Below are positions 1-6,133 of a stretch of 10,800 nt of DNA, in pieces (within the stretch, counting starts at the first letter, position 1; each line of letters starts with the position of its first letter). Source of the DNA: CAYMZB01 sp964394845 (GTDB lineage Bacteria; Patescibacteriota; Microgenomatia; Daviesbacterales; UBA10151); contig CAYMZB010000016.1 in the NCBI GenBank assembly GCA_964394845.1, positions 1 through 10,800 of the forward strand, given 5' to 3'. The position numbers and the translations under genes were made by a program. The notes below the pieces were generated by a model. It saw nothing but the letters and a program-made list of their open reading frames with translations, did no database searches and was not told the origin of the DNA.

Positions 1-743
1 CAGGGATAGTGACCCGTATACCAGTAGTTCTAACGCAAACAATATCTGTTATAGATCAAACCCAAACGCTCAATATTTTATTTTTCCTTATTATGGCTGT
101 TTTGGTTATTGCCGGTATAGTATTTATTAATGAAGGCAGAAGACAAATAACCATAGCTTATGCTAGACGATTTGTTGCCGGTAAAGAAGGAGGCAGCGGT
201 GCACAAACTTATTTACCTCTTCGTGTAAACCAAGCAGGGGTTATCCCAATTATTTTTGCAGTTTCCTTAGTATTAATCCCATCATTTGGTGGAACATATC
301 TGGCTAATTTAAATCAGCCTCAACTAGCCTTTTTAGGGCAAATTTTGGTTGCAAATTTTGACCCAGGGAGTTTAGTTTATAATTTGGTATATTTCTTGTT
401 AGTTGTTGGTTTCACTTTTTTCTATACTGCTGTGATTTTTAATCCTGCTAAAGTTGCTGATGAGATTAAGAAGTACGGAGGATTTATCCCGGGTATTAGA
501 CCAGGTACGCAAACTTCCAGTTATCTTAATTATATTATGGTGAGGATAACATTGGCAGGAGCCTTGTTTTTAGGAGCAATTGCAATTTTACCTTCAATTG
601 CTTCACAAGTTACAGGGATAGAAACTCTAGTTTTAGGCGGTACAGGGTTATTAATAGTAGTTTCAGTAATTTTAGATACAGCAAAACAATTTGAAAGCAA
701 ATTGATTGAAAGAAGTTACGACGTATTTTCTAAGAGATCATGA
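1..743 (+). CDS. secY: Protein translocase subunit SecY, C-terminal part (5' end cut by window)
   Basis: Central channel subunit of the SecYEG translocon in the cytoplasmic membrane, passing unfolded preproteins and inserting membrane proteins. The frame is open to the left edge (first whole codon at base 3), so the GTG at 9 is internal and not a start. About 247 residues are visible. They begin in the segment matching the family's GI(V/A)xRxP motif, then a membrane helix ending in NEGRRQITI, the YLPLRVNQAGVIPIIFA segment (SecY helix 7 region), further hydrophobic helices, the cytoplasmic GGFIPGIRPG loop before helix 9, the RITLAGALFL helix and a short C-tail after DTAKQFESK, matching the family's DTxxQxExxL. 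The TGA stop overlaps the adk start as ATGA, so the two are probably translationally coupled. secY upstream of adk-map-infA is the usual spc-operon order. Identity is secure. Confidence 0.97.
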   Translation, partial: GIVTRIPVVLTQTISVIDQTQTLNILFFLIMAVLVIAGIVFINEGRRQITIAYARRFVAGKEGGSGAQTYLPLRVNQAGVIPIIFAVSLVLIPSFGGTYLANLNQPQLAFLGQILVANFDPGSLVYNLVYFLLVVGFTFFYTAVIFNPAKVADEIKKYGGFIPGIRPGTQTSSYLNYIMVRITLAGALFLGAIAILPSIASQVTGIETLVLGGTGLLIVVSVILDTAKQFESKLIERSYDVFSKRS

Positions 744-1276
744 GAATACTTTTAATTGGCCCACAAGGATCAGGAAAATCTACTCAAGGAAAACTGCTTG
801 CAGAATATTTAAAAATTCCCTATATTTCTACAGGAGATATTTTCCGAGAAATTGCAACCCAAGATACTGAAGAGGGAAGGGAGGTAAAAGATATTTTAGA
901 ATCAGGTCAGTTAGTAAATGATGAAAAAACTACTGAACTTGTAAAAAGAAGACTTGGGAGACCTGATTTAGCTCGGGGTTTTATATTAGATGGTTACCCA
1001 AGGACGCCGGAACAATTGAATTTATTTGATGATATGAATTTAAAATTCGATAAAATACTTTATTTAAAGATTCCTGAAGAAAAAGTAATTGAAAGACTAA
1101 TGAAAAGAGGAAGAGCTGATGATACGCCTGACGGAGTAAAAACAAGGTTAGATCTTTATAATAATAAAACTGAAGTCTTGCTAGAATCATTAAAAGGGTA
1201 TGGGGCATTAGTTGAAATAGATGGAGAAGGTAGTGTTGATGAAATTGGGCAAAAGATAAAAACTGCGCTTTCTTAA
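740..1276 (+). CDS. adk: Adenylate kinase, short (LID-reduced) form
   Basis: Catalyses ATP + AMP = 2 ADP in the cytosol. At 178 residues it is well below the ~214 of the usual bacterial enzyme. The P-loop GPQGSGKST is at residues 7-15, the AMP-site STGDIFRE at 30-37 and DGYPRT at 84-89. The LID is only the short stretch KRGRADDTPDG (122-132) followed by R136, which replaces the ~30-residue zinc or hydrogen-bonded lid and resembles eukaryotic cytosolic AK1. Catalytic arginines R88, R125 and R136 are in place, so the enzyme should be active. The start is the ATG inside the secY stop (ATGA); there is only a weak purine run (taagag) ahead. Three bases separate it from map. UMP/CMP kinase is an alternative for short kinases of this fold, but position in the spc operon favours adenylate kinase. 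Confidence 0.95.
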   Translation: MRILLIGPQGSGKSTQGKLLAEYLKIPYISTGDIFREIATQDTEEGREVKDILESGQLVNDEKTTELVKRRLGRPDLARGFILDGYPRTPEQLNLFDDMNLKFDKILYLKIPEEKVIERLMKRGRADDTPDGVKTRLDLYNNKTEVLLESLKGYGALVEIDGEGSVDEIGQKIKTALS

Positions 1277-1279
1277 GAT

Positions 1280-2029
1280 ATGGGTAGAATAAAGAACTCT
1301 TATGAGTTGAAGTTAGTAAGAGAAAGTGGGAAGATTGCCGGCTCTGCTTTAAAAAAGGCAATGGATGGAATAAAAACCGGAACATCAGGCCTTGAGGTTG
1401 ATAAGGTAGTAGAAAGGGAGATTTATAAGCTTGGCGGAGACTTGTCTTATAAGACGGTGCCAAATTACAAATACGCTACTTGTATTACTGTTAATGAGCA
1501 AGTAGTGCACGGGATACCGACAGCTAGAAAGTTTAATGAAGGGGATTTAGTTAGTGTTGATTTAGCGGTTTTATATAAAGGTTGGCATACTGATTGTGCT
1601 TGGACTGTATTAGTTAGGGGACAGGAGGATCAAGAAAAAGAGAAATTTTTAACAATAGGACAAAAGGCTTTGAGGGACGGAATAGCTCAAGCAATTAATG
1701 GTAATAGGGTGGGTGATATTTCTGAGGCAATACAAAAAAAGGTAGAAGGATCAGGGTATAATATAGTTAGGAGTTTAGTTGGACACGGGGTTGGTAGAAG
1801 CTTACATGAAGATCCTGAGATTCCAGGTTATGGAAAAAAAGGAACAGGTGCGATATTGAAAGAAGGGATGAGCCTGGCAATTGAAGTTATCTATGCGATG
1901 GGTAAAAGCGATGTAGTTTTAGAAGAAGACGGATGGACATTTTCTACAGCAGATAAGTCTTTAGGAGGATTATTTGAAATGACAGTAATAGTAGGAAAGG
2001 AAAAAGCAGAAGTATTGACTAAATTTTAA
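1280..2029 (+). CDS. map: Methionine aminopeptidase, type I
   Basis: Removes the initiator methionine from nascent proteins with small second residues. It is a dinuclear-metal enzyme of the pita-bread fold, 249 residues, standard for the short type I bacterial form with no N-terminal extension. Metal ligands by motif: D94 (VSVDLAV), D105 (WHTDCAW), H169 (VGHGVG), E202 (LAIEVIY) and E233 (LFEMTV); substrate-contact histidines H77 (VVHGIP) and H176 (SLHEDPE) are also present. The usual FEHT motif around the last ligand reads FEMT here, a change next to the ligand rather than of it. It starts three bases after the adk stop with no clear Shine-Dalgarno sequence, so coupling is likely. A 58-base gap follows before infA, the largest inside the ribosomal block. 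Confidence 0.96.
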   Translation: MGRIKNSYELKLVRESGKIAGSALKKAMDGIKTGTSGLEVDKVVEREIYKLGGDLSYKTVPNYKYATCITVNEQVVHGIPTARKFNEGDLVSVDLAVLYKGWHTDCAWTVLVRGQEDQEKEKFLTIGQKALRDGIAQAINGNRVGDISEAIQKKVEGSGYNIVRSLVGHGVGRSLHEDPEIPGYGKKGTGAILKEGMSLAIEVIYAMGKSDVVLEEDGWTFSTADKSLGGLFEMTVIVGKEKAEVLTKF

Positions 2030-2049
2030 CAACCAATGCTATGGGTTGT
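2029..2049 (+). other. Small inverted repeat downstream of map
   Basis: ACAACC (2029-2034) can pair with GGTTGT (2044-2049), six base pairs around a nine-base loop, directly at the map stop. No T-run follows, so this is not an intrinsic terminator. It overlaps the -35 of the weak promoter candidate below. It might stabilise an upstream mRNA 3' end or be chance. Confidence 0.3.
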
Positions 2050-2074
2050 AAACTGGAGCTCACTTTGATAGAAT
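2046..2074 (+). promoter_or_regulatory. Weak candidate sigma-70 promoter before infA
   Basis: TTGTAA (2046-2051) and TAGAAT (2069-2074) are separated by 17 bases and match the -35 and -10 consensus at four and five of six positions. Transcription would begin near 2081, leaving only about seven bases before the infA ATG at 2088, which itself lacks a Shine-Dalgarno sequence, so such a transcript would be nearly leaderless. It lies in the only real gap of the ribosomal block. In A+T-rich DNA this match can easily be chance. Confidence 0.3.
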
Positions 2075-2087
2075 ACTTTGACTCATT

Positions 2088-2330
2088 ATGGCAAAAGATG
2101 TTATTGAGATAGAGGGTAAGGTTGTAGAGGTATTGCCAAATACTTTATTTAGAGTTGAGATTGAAAGAAGCGTTGATCTGCCTGAGATTTTAGGTAGAAT
2201 CATTCTATGCCATATTTCGGGCAAAATGAGGATGCACTATATTAGACTTTTGGAAGGGGATAAAGTTAGGGCTGAGATGAGCCCTAAATATGATTTAGAT
2301 AAAGGGAGAATAACCTTTAGGTTAAAATAA
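2088..2330 (+). CDS. infA: Translation initiation factor IF-1 with an enlarged internal loop
   Basis: Small OB-fold factor that binds the 30S A site during initiation with IF-2 and IF-3. The family motifs are all present: DVIEIEGKVVEVLPN near the N-terminus, HISGKMRMHYIRLL (residues 42-55) and a DKGRITFR C-terminus. The protein is 80 residues against the usual ~72. The extra length is almost all between FRVE and HISG, where 17 residues (26-42 approximately, including SVDLPEILGR) replace about nine, plus one residue in SPKYDL. That corresponds to the turn between beta strands 2 and 3. No Shine-Dalgarno sequence precedes the ATG; the start is fixed by the conserved MAKxxVIE opening. The rpmJ ATG follows one base after the stop. 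Confidence 0.96.
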   Translation: MAKDVIEIEGKVVEVLPNTLFRVEIERSVDLPEILGRIILCHISGKMRMHYIRLLEGDKVRAEMSPKYDLDKGRITFRLK

Positions 2331-2331
2331 C

Positions 2332-2448
2332 ATGAAAGTACAAGCAAGTATAAAAGCAAGATGCAAGTTTTGTAAGGTGGTTAAGCGTGAGGGTATTTTG
2401 TATATAATATGCCCTCGTGACCCACGTCACAAACAAAAACAAGGATAA
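2332..2448 (+). CDS. rpmJ: 50S ribosomal protein bL36, zinc-binding form
   Basis: A 38-residue protein, the full normal length of bL36, in the large subunit near the base of the L7/L12 stalk. It begins MKVQASIKARCKFC and ends PRHKQKQG. The zinc ligands C11, C14, C27 and H33 are all present, so this is the C+ form. It lies between infA and rpsM, the standard position; its TAA is followed immediately by the rpsM ATG. Confidence 0.96.
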   Translation: MKVQASIKARCKFCKVVKREGILYIICPRDPRHKQKQG

Positions 2449-2850
2449 ATGGCTAGAATTGCAGGAATTGATTTGCCGGAAAATAAAAGAGTTGATATTG
2501 GATTAACCTATATATTTGGGATAGGGCGGTCAAACGTAGTTCGGATTATGAAAGACTCAGGGGTTATGGAGAGTAAAAGAATAAAAGATCTAACTGAGGA
2601 CGAAATTAATAGAATACAAAAGGTTGTTGAAAAAATTAAAGTTGAAGGAGATTTGAGACAAGAGATTGAACAAAATATTAAAAGACTTGAAGAGATTGGT
2701 AGTTTTAGAGGTAGTAGGCATCGTAAAGGTTTACCTGCCAGAGGTCAAAGAACTAGATCTAATGCCAGGACTAAAAGAGGTAAGAGAAAGACTGTAGGAA
2801 CTGTTAGGAAAGAAGCATCTGTTCCAGCAAAGGATGTAAAAAATGGCTAA
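2449..2850 (+). CDS. rpsM: 30S ribosomal protein uS13
   Basis: Head protein of the small subunit that contacts the P-site tRNA and forms the B1 intersubunit bridges. The opening ARIAGIDLPENKRV, the helix-hairpin-helix YIFGIGRSN and the basic GSRHRKGLPARGQRTRSNAR segment are typical. At 133 residues it is roughly ten longer than many uS13 proteins, through the C-terminal tail after KTVG (a lysine-rich then mixed stretch), the part that normally reaches toward tRNA. An AAGGA lies only three bases before the ATG, closer than ideal. The 3' end overlaps the rpsK start by eight bases, so the tail is encoded over the rpsK ribosome-binding site. Confidence 0.96.
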   Translation: MARIAGIDLPENKRVDIGLTYIFGIGRSNVVRIMKDSGVMESKRIKDLTEDEINRIQKVVEKIKVEGDLRQEIEQNIKRLEEIGSFRGSRHRKGLPARGQRTRSNARTKRGKRKTVGTVRKEASVPAKDVKNG

Positions 2851-3235
2851 GAAAAAAATACAAATTAAAAAACAAGTAACAGAGCGTAAACTAGCAAGCG
2901 GTAGAGTATATGTGACTGCAACTTTTAATAATACTTTAATCACTTTGACTGATGCGAGTGGTAATACTGTTGCCTGGGGATCTTCTGGGGGCGCTGGTTT
3001 TAAGGGTGCCAGAAAAGCAACTCCTTATGCGGCAATTTCAGCAATGGAAACAGTAGCACAAAAAGCAAAAAGTTTTGGGATGAATGCTTGTGAGATATAT
3101 ATCAAGGGGCCAGGATCTGGCAGAGATGCAACAATCAAGGCTTTAAGAAGTGCAGGAATAAATATTACTATGATTGCTGATGTTACCCCCATTCCACATA
3201 ACGGTCCAAGACCTAAAAAAAGGAGACGTGTTTAA
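2843..3235 (+). CDS. rpsK: 30S ribosomal protein uS11
   Basis: Platform protein of the small subunit that helps shape the mRNA exit channel. At 130 residues it has normal length. Diagnostic motifs are VYVTATFNNTLITLTD near residue 20, the SSGGAGFKGARKATPYAA stretch, IKGPGSGRDATIKAL and the C-terminal DVTPIPHNGPRPKKRRRV. A good Shine-Dalgarno AAGGA (2830-2834) sits eight bases before the ATG, inside the end of rpsM. Its TAA overlaps the rpsD ATG as TAATG. Confidence 0.97.
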   Translation: MAKKKIQIKKQVTERKLASGRVYVTATFNNTLITLTDASGNTVAWGSSGGAGFKGARKATPYAAISAMETVAQKAKSFGMNACEIYIKGPGSGRDATIKALRSAGINITMIADVTPIPHNGPRPKKRRRV

Positions 3236-3837
3236 TGGCTCGCTATACTGGTCCTAAAAGGAGATTGTCAAGACGGGAAGGTTTGCCTTTATTCTCAAAA
3301 GACATAAAATCTATGGAGAAAAAAGGTGCTATCCCACCCGGACAACACGGACTGGGTCGACGTAGACGAACTTCTGAATATGGGTTACAACTTAGAGAAA
3401 AACAAAAAGCTAAAAGGTTTTATGGAATATTGGAAAAACAATTTAAAGGATATGTAACTCGGGCAAGTAAAGTTAAAGGGGCAACAGGTGTAAGTCTGCT
3501 TGAACTCTTAGAAAGAAGATTAGATAATGTAGTTTACAGGTTAGGTTTTTCACCAAGCAGGGCTGGAGCAAGACAATTAGTCAGTCATGGTCATGTTTTA
3601 GTTATGGATAAAAAAGTGACCATTCCCTCATATAAAGTTAGTATTGGCCAGACTGTTGCAATATCTGATAAATTAAGAGATAATACACAAGTTAAAAAGA
3701 GCCTGGAAGAATTTAAAGCCTTGCCAGAGTGGCTTGATAGAAAAGCTACAATAGGCAAGGTTTTAAGGATTCCTATGCGGGAAGAGATGGAGCAATCAAT
3801 TGATGAGCAACTCATTGTTGAGTACTACTCTCGTTAA
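3235..3837 (+). CDS. rpsD: 30S ribosomal protein uS4, cysteine-free N-terminus
   Basis: Primary 16S rRNA-binding protein that nucleates assembly of the 5' domain and lines the mRNA entry channel. The 200 residues include the ARYTGPK opening, the GQHG motif near residue 37, and an S4 RNA-binding domain from about 91 to 155 (LERRLDNVVYRLGF, ARQLVSHGHVLV). The N-terminal segment reads ARYTGPKRRLSRREG: the position where many bacterial uS4 carry a Cys has Arg, and no zinc-binding cluster is present, so this is a zinc-independent form. A strong Shine-Dalgarno AAGGAG (3220-3225) lies nine bases ahead of the ATG. In many bacteria uS4 represses its own alpha operon; no obvious operator structure is visible here. 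Confidence 0.97.
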   Translation: MARYTGPKRRLSRREGLPLFSKDIKSMEKKGAIPPGQHGLGRRRRTSEYGLQLREKQKAKRFYGILEKQFKGYVTRASKVKGATGVSLLELLERRLDNVVYRLGFSPSRAGARQLVSHGHVLVMDKKVTIPSYKVSIGQTVAISDKLRDNTQVKKSLEEFKALPEWLDRKATIGKVLRIPMREEMEQSIDEQLIVEYYSR

Positions 3838-3841
3838 TAAT

Positions 3842-4747
3842 ATGTTTAATGTAAAAATTGAGAAAGAAATAGAAAATTTTGCAACAATAACAGTAGAACC
3901 TCTCGATTCTGGATTTGGTCATACATTAGGAAATAGTTTAAGAAGGGTACTTCTAACATCACTTAAAGGTGCAGCCGTAACTTCTATAAAAATTGATGGT
4001 GTGCCACATCAATTTTCAACAATAGATGGGGTAATGGAAGATGTAATAGAAATAATATTAAATGTTAAGAAGATTTGTCTTCAGGTAAGCGGAGATAAAC
4101 CAGTTAAATTGACTGTTAAGGCTTCTGGAAAACAGACAGTTAAAGCTGGTGATTTTGAAGTAGAAGGAGATGGTGAGATTATGAATAAAGATCAAATTGT
4201 CGCGACTTTGACTGATGCTAAATCTAAATTAAATATGGAAATGATTGCTGAAGCAGGAATGGGGTATTCTGTTGCAGAAGAAAGAAAGGCTATGGAAGTT
4301 GGAGTTATTGCTATAGATGCATTATTCTCTCCGGTAATATCTGTAAATTACTCTGTTGACCCAACCCGTGTTGGAAGAAGCACAGATTTTGATAAGCTAA
4401 CTTTAGATATTACTACTAACAGCGTTGTAACTCCTCTTAATGCTTTGAATGAAGCAGCAAGAATTTTATCAGAAGCTTTTCATAAAGTTTATGAACCTGA
4501 TAAAGAAGAAGTAGCAGAAGACACAAGCCATAAGATTTCTCAGGAAGTCCTAAAACTTACTATTGAAGAGCTAGATCTACCAGTTAGAATTACAAATGCC
4601 TTAAAAGCTATAGAAATAAACACTATAGAAGATTTAATTAATGTCCCCCGACAACAACTCTTAAAGGCTAAGAATCTAGGTACTAAATCACTTACTTTAA
4701 TATCTGAAAAACTTTCTGAGAGGGGGTTGTCTTTGCGTGAGGCATAG
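3842..4747 (+). CDS. rpoA: DNA-directed RNA polymerase subunit alpha
   Basis: Scaffold subunit: the N-terminal domain dimerises and binds beta/beta', the C-terminal domain contacts UP-element DNA and activators. The start chosen at 3842 gives 301 residues opening MFNVKIEKEIENFATITVEPL, which aligns with the family. An in-frame ATG at 3800 would add 14 residues and overlap rpsD, with no family support. The N-terminal domain carries GFGHTLGNSLRRVLLTSLKGAAVT and the IDGVPHQFSTIDGV motif. The C-terminal domain (from about residue 238, LTIEELDLPVRITNALK) keeps the DNA-binding Arg and Asn of VRxxN and the NLGTKSL helix-hairpin-helix. There is no clear Shine-Dalgarno sequence, and the start is four bases after rpsD, so coupling is probable. 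The TAG stop lies inside the start of rplQ. Confidence 0.95.
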   Translation: MFNVKIEKEIENFATITVEPLDSGFGHTLGNSLRRVLLTSLKGAAVTSIKIDGVPHQFSTIDGVMEDVIEIILNVKKICLQVSGDKPVKLTVKASGKQTVKAGDFEVEGDGEIMNKDQIVATLTDAKSKLNMEMIAEAGMGYSVAEERKAMEVGVIAIDALFSPVISVNYSVDPTRVGRSTDFDKLTLDITTNSVVTPLNALNEAARILSEAFHKVYEPDKEEVAEDTSHKISQEVLKLTIEELDLPVRITNALKAIEINTIEDLINVPRQQLLKAKNLGTKSLTLISEKLSERGLSLREA

Positions 4748-5147
4748 AGTTTATGGTAAGAAACTTAGTCGTACTAGCAACCAACGAACTGGACTATTTA
4801 AAAGTTTAGTGCAGTCGCTTTTCATAACAGGAACAATTACTACTTCAATAACTAAAGCCAGCGCAATTAAGGGAATGATTGATAAAATTATTAACCTGGC
4901 TAAAGCTAATAATACTTATCTATTGCAAACGTACATTAAGAATAAGTATATACAAGAAAGACTGCTTAAAGAAATTGCCCCTAAACTTCAAAGTAGGATT
5001 TCCGGATATACCAGCCAAATTAAGATAGGAGTAAGACAGGGAGACAGAACAAGTTTAGTAAAAATGAGCCTTATTGGACTGGAAGAATTAAAGCCTTTAC
5101 AAAAGAAGCCAACTAAAAGGATAGAAAAAGAAACTAAAATAAAATGA
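4737..5147 (+). CDS. rplQ: 50S ribosomal protein bL17
   Basis: Large-subunit protein near the exit tunnel, always next to rpoA in bacteria. It uses a GTG start at 4737 that overlaps the end of rpoA by 11 bases. This start is supported by the conserved opening MRHRVYGKKLSRTSNQR and by a G-rich Shine-Dalgarno (GAGAGGGGG at 4718-4726) ten bases upstream. The 136 residues include the SLFITGTITTSITKA segment corresponding to SLxxHExIxTTxxKA, and a lysine-rich tail with PTKRIEKETKIK. The stop overlaps rplM as ATGA. Confidence 0.95.
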   Translation: MRHRVYGKKLSRTSNQRTGLFKSLVQSLFITGTITTSITKASAIKGMIDKIINLAKANNTYLLQTYIKNKYIQERLLKEIAPKLQSRISGYTSQIKIGVRQGDRTSLVKMSLIGLEELKPLQKKPTKRIEKETKIK

Positions 5148-5548
5148 GTACTAATGTAGTTTCTGCAAAAGATATCAAAAGAGAATATCACCGTTTTGAC
5201 GCCAATGGAAAGATATTAGGAAGATTAGCTACAGAGGTGGCTACTATTTTAATGGGAAAAAGAAAGCCTAGTTTTGTACCGTATTTAGACACCGGAGATT
5301 TTGTGGTAATAACTAATGCCAGTAAAATAAGGCTAACCGGTAAAAAAATGAAAGACAAAGTTTATACTCGTCATTCTATGTTCCCGGGAGGGCTTACAGT
5401 TGAGACTTTTGATAAGATGATTGTACGTAAACCAGAATATGTCATAGAACATGCTATTAAAGGAATGCTTCCCCACACTAAATTAGGAAGACAGATGATG
5501 AAAAAACTAAAAGTATATGCAGGAGATGAGAAACAAGAATTTAAATAA
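5144..5548 (+). CDS. rplM: 50S ribosomal protein uL13
   Basis: Early-assembling large-subunit protein. The 134 residues have the normal opening for a short uL13 (HRFDANGKILGRLATEVATIL, where uL13 has a DAxGxxLGRLA motif), then GKRKPSFVPYLDTGDFVVI, the ...GGLTVETFDKMIVRKPEYVIEHAIKGMLP segment and the KLKVYAGDE C-terminus. It is a few residues shorter than E. coli uL13. The ATG is inside the rplQ stop (ATGA), with no strong Shine-Dalgarno sequence. Direct attachment of rplM-rpsI behind rplQ is common in low-G+C Gram-positive bacteria, though truA often intervenes there; it is absent here. Confidence 0.96.
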   Translation: MSTNVVSAKDIKREYHRFDANGKILGRLATEVATILMGKRKPSFVPYLDTGDFVVITNASKIRLTGKKMKDKVYTRHSMFPGGLTVETFDKMIVRKPEYVIEHAIKGMLPHTKLGRQMMKKLKVYAGDEKQEFK

Positions 5549-5550
5549 TT

Positions 5551-5964
5551 ATGGAACCACAAAAATCTAAAAAATATAACGGAATATCAGTAGTTGGGAG
5601 AAGAAAAGAAGCAGTTGCAAGAGTTAGAATCTCTTTGGGTCATGGGCAAATAACTGTTAATAATAAACCTGTTTCCGAATATTTTCTTGGTCCAGTTCTA
5701 CAAAAACTTTATCAAAGACCACTGGAGCTTACAAAAACAATAGATAAGTACTCTATCTCTATAAAGGTTAAAGGTGGCGGACAAGTGTCTCAGCTTTTAG
5801 CAGTAATTCATGGGATCTCTCGGGTAATTGCTAAGCAAGACCCAAACTTAAGAACTGTATTAAAAAAAGAAGGCTTCCTAACTCGTGATGCGAGAGTTAA
5901 AGAAAGAAGAAAATATGGTATGGCGCAAAAAGCGCGGGCGAAAAAACAATCTCCAAAACGATAA
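5551..5964 (+). CDS. rpsI: 30S ribosomal protein uS9
   Basis: Small-subunit head protein whose C-terminal tail reaches the P-site tRNA anticodon stem. The 137 residues carry GRRKEAVARVRISLGHGQITVNN, VKGGGQVSQ and the HGISRVIAK helix, then the basic tail KERRKYGMAQKARAKKQSPKR. The terminal SPKR ends in the invariant Lys-Arg, although the common (Q)FSKR is changed to SPKR. The start is two bases after the rplM stop and has no Shine-Dalgarno sequence. No terminator follows: the next recognisable element is the trp promoter starting four bases after the stop codon. Confidence 0.96.
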   Translation: MEPQKSKKYNGISVVGRRKEAVARVRISLGHGQITVNNKPVSEYFLGPVLQKLYQRPLELTKTIDKYSISIKVKGGGQVSQLLAVIHGISRVIAKQDPNLRTVLKKEGFLTRDARVKERRKYGMAQKARAKKQSPKR

Positions 5965-5967
5965 AAT

Positions 5968-5995
5968 TTGACTGTAGTCTCTTTTATGGTATACT
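5968..5995 (+). promoter_or_regulatory. Sigma-70 promoter of the trp operon, extended -10
   Basis: TTGACT (5968-5973) as -35 and TATACT (5990-5995) as -10 each match five of six consensus bases, with a 16-base spacer. TG at 5987-5988 one base before the -10 gives an extended -10. Transcription should begin near G6002. It starts four bases after the rpsI stop and points into the T-box leader, so it is the natural trp promoter. Confidence 0.75.
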
Positions 5996-6024
5996 CTTTT
6001 TGTAATTTAGTGTTTAATGTGTAT

Positions 6025-6050
6025 TGATCTGGATGGTTGGAACCGGATCA
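6025..6050 (+). promoter_or_regulatory. Candidate specifier hairpin (reduced Stem I)
   Basis: UGAUCUGG (6025-6032) pairs over eight positions with CCGGAUCA (6043-6050), with one G-U pair, enclosing a ten-base loop AUGGUUGGAA. The loop holds UGG at 6034-6036 and at 6038-6040, the latter followed by A, as specifier codons usually are followed by a purine. A third UGG (6030-6032) is in the stem. A Trp anticodon CCA could read one of these. In ordinary T-boxes the specifier lies in an internal loop on the 3' side of a long Stem I, so a specifier in an apical loop would be unusual. Confidence 0.5.
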
Positions 6051-6100
6051 GGATTAGGGTTTTCAGAAAAGAGGTACACTCTTTATATGAGCGTACAAAG

Positions 6101-6133
6101 CAAGGTGGCACCGTCTTGATATAAAGGCCCTTG
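6101..6133 (+). promoter_or_regulatory. T-box antiterminator
   Basis: CAAGG (6101-6105) pairs perfectly with CCUUG (6129-6133), and GUCUU (6113-6117) pairs with AAGGC (6124-6128) including one U-G pair. Between the two helices is the seven-base bulge UGGCACC (6106-6112), exactly the T-box layout of helix A1, bulge and helix A2. The first four bulge bases UGGC are complementary to GCCA, the acceptor end expected for uncharged tRNA-Trp. Bases 6127-6133 are also the 5' strand of the terminator, so the two structures exclude each other. Confidence 0.88.

Noticed and set aside
9..11. GTG as a start for secY
   Set aside because: The frame continues upstream to the window edge and the first residues already match an internal SecY segment.
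981..1463. 160-codon open frame on the minus strand across adk/map
   Set aside because: It is antisense to two clear enzymes, with a low-complexity Leu/Phe/Tyr/His-rich translation and no initiation signal.
2029..2049. Intrinsic terminator between map and infA
   Set aside because: A six-pair hairpin is present but no U-run follows it.
3800..3841. Upstream in-frame ATG that would extend rpoA by 14 residues
   Set aside because: The extra residues match nothing in the family and overlap rpsD by 38 bases; the conserved alpha N-terminus starts at 3842.
6002..6100. TRAP-type (G/U)AG repeat binding site in the trp leader
   Set aside because: There is no regular series of GAG/UAG triplets at two- to three-base spacing; the T-box elements account for the leader.
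6017..6124. A 35-codon open frame from ATG 6017 to TAA 6122-6124 inside the leader, a possible attenuator leader peptide
   Set aside because: It has no Shine-Dalgarno sequence and only one Trp codon. The three UGG triplets (6030, 6034, 6038) fall in three different frames, so there is no Trp run as in classical attenuation. The frame runs through the T-box core, whose structure explains the region better.
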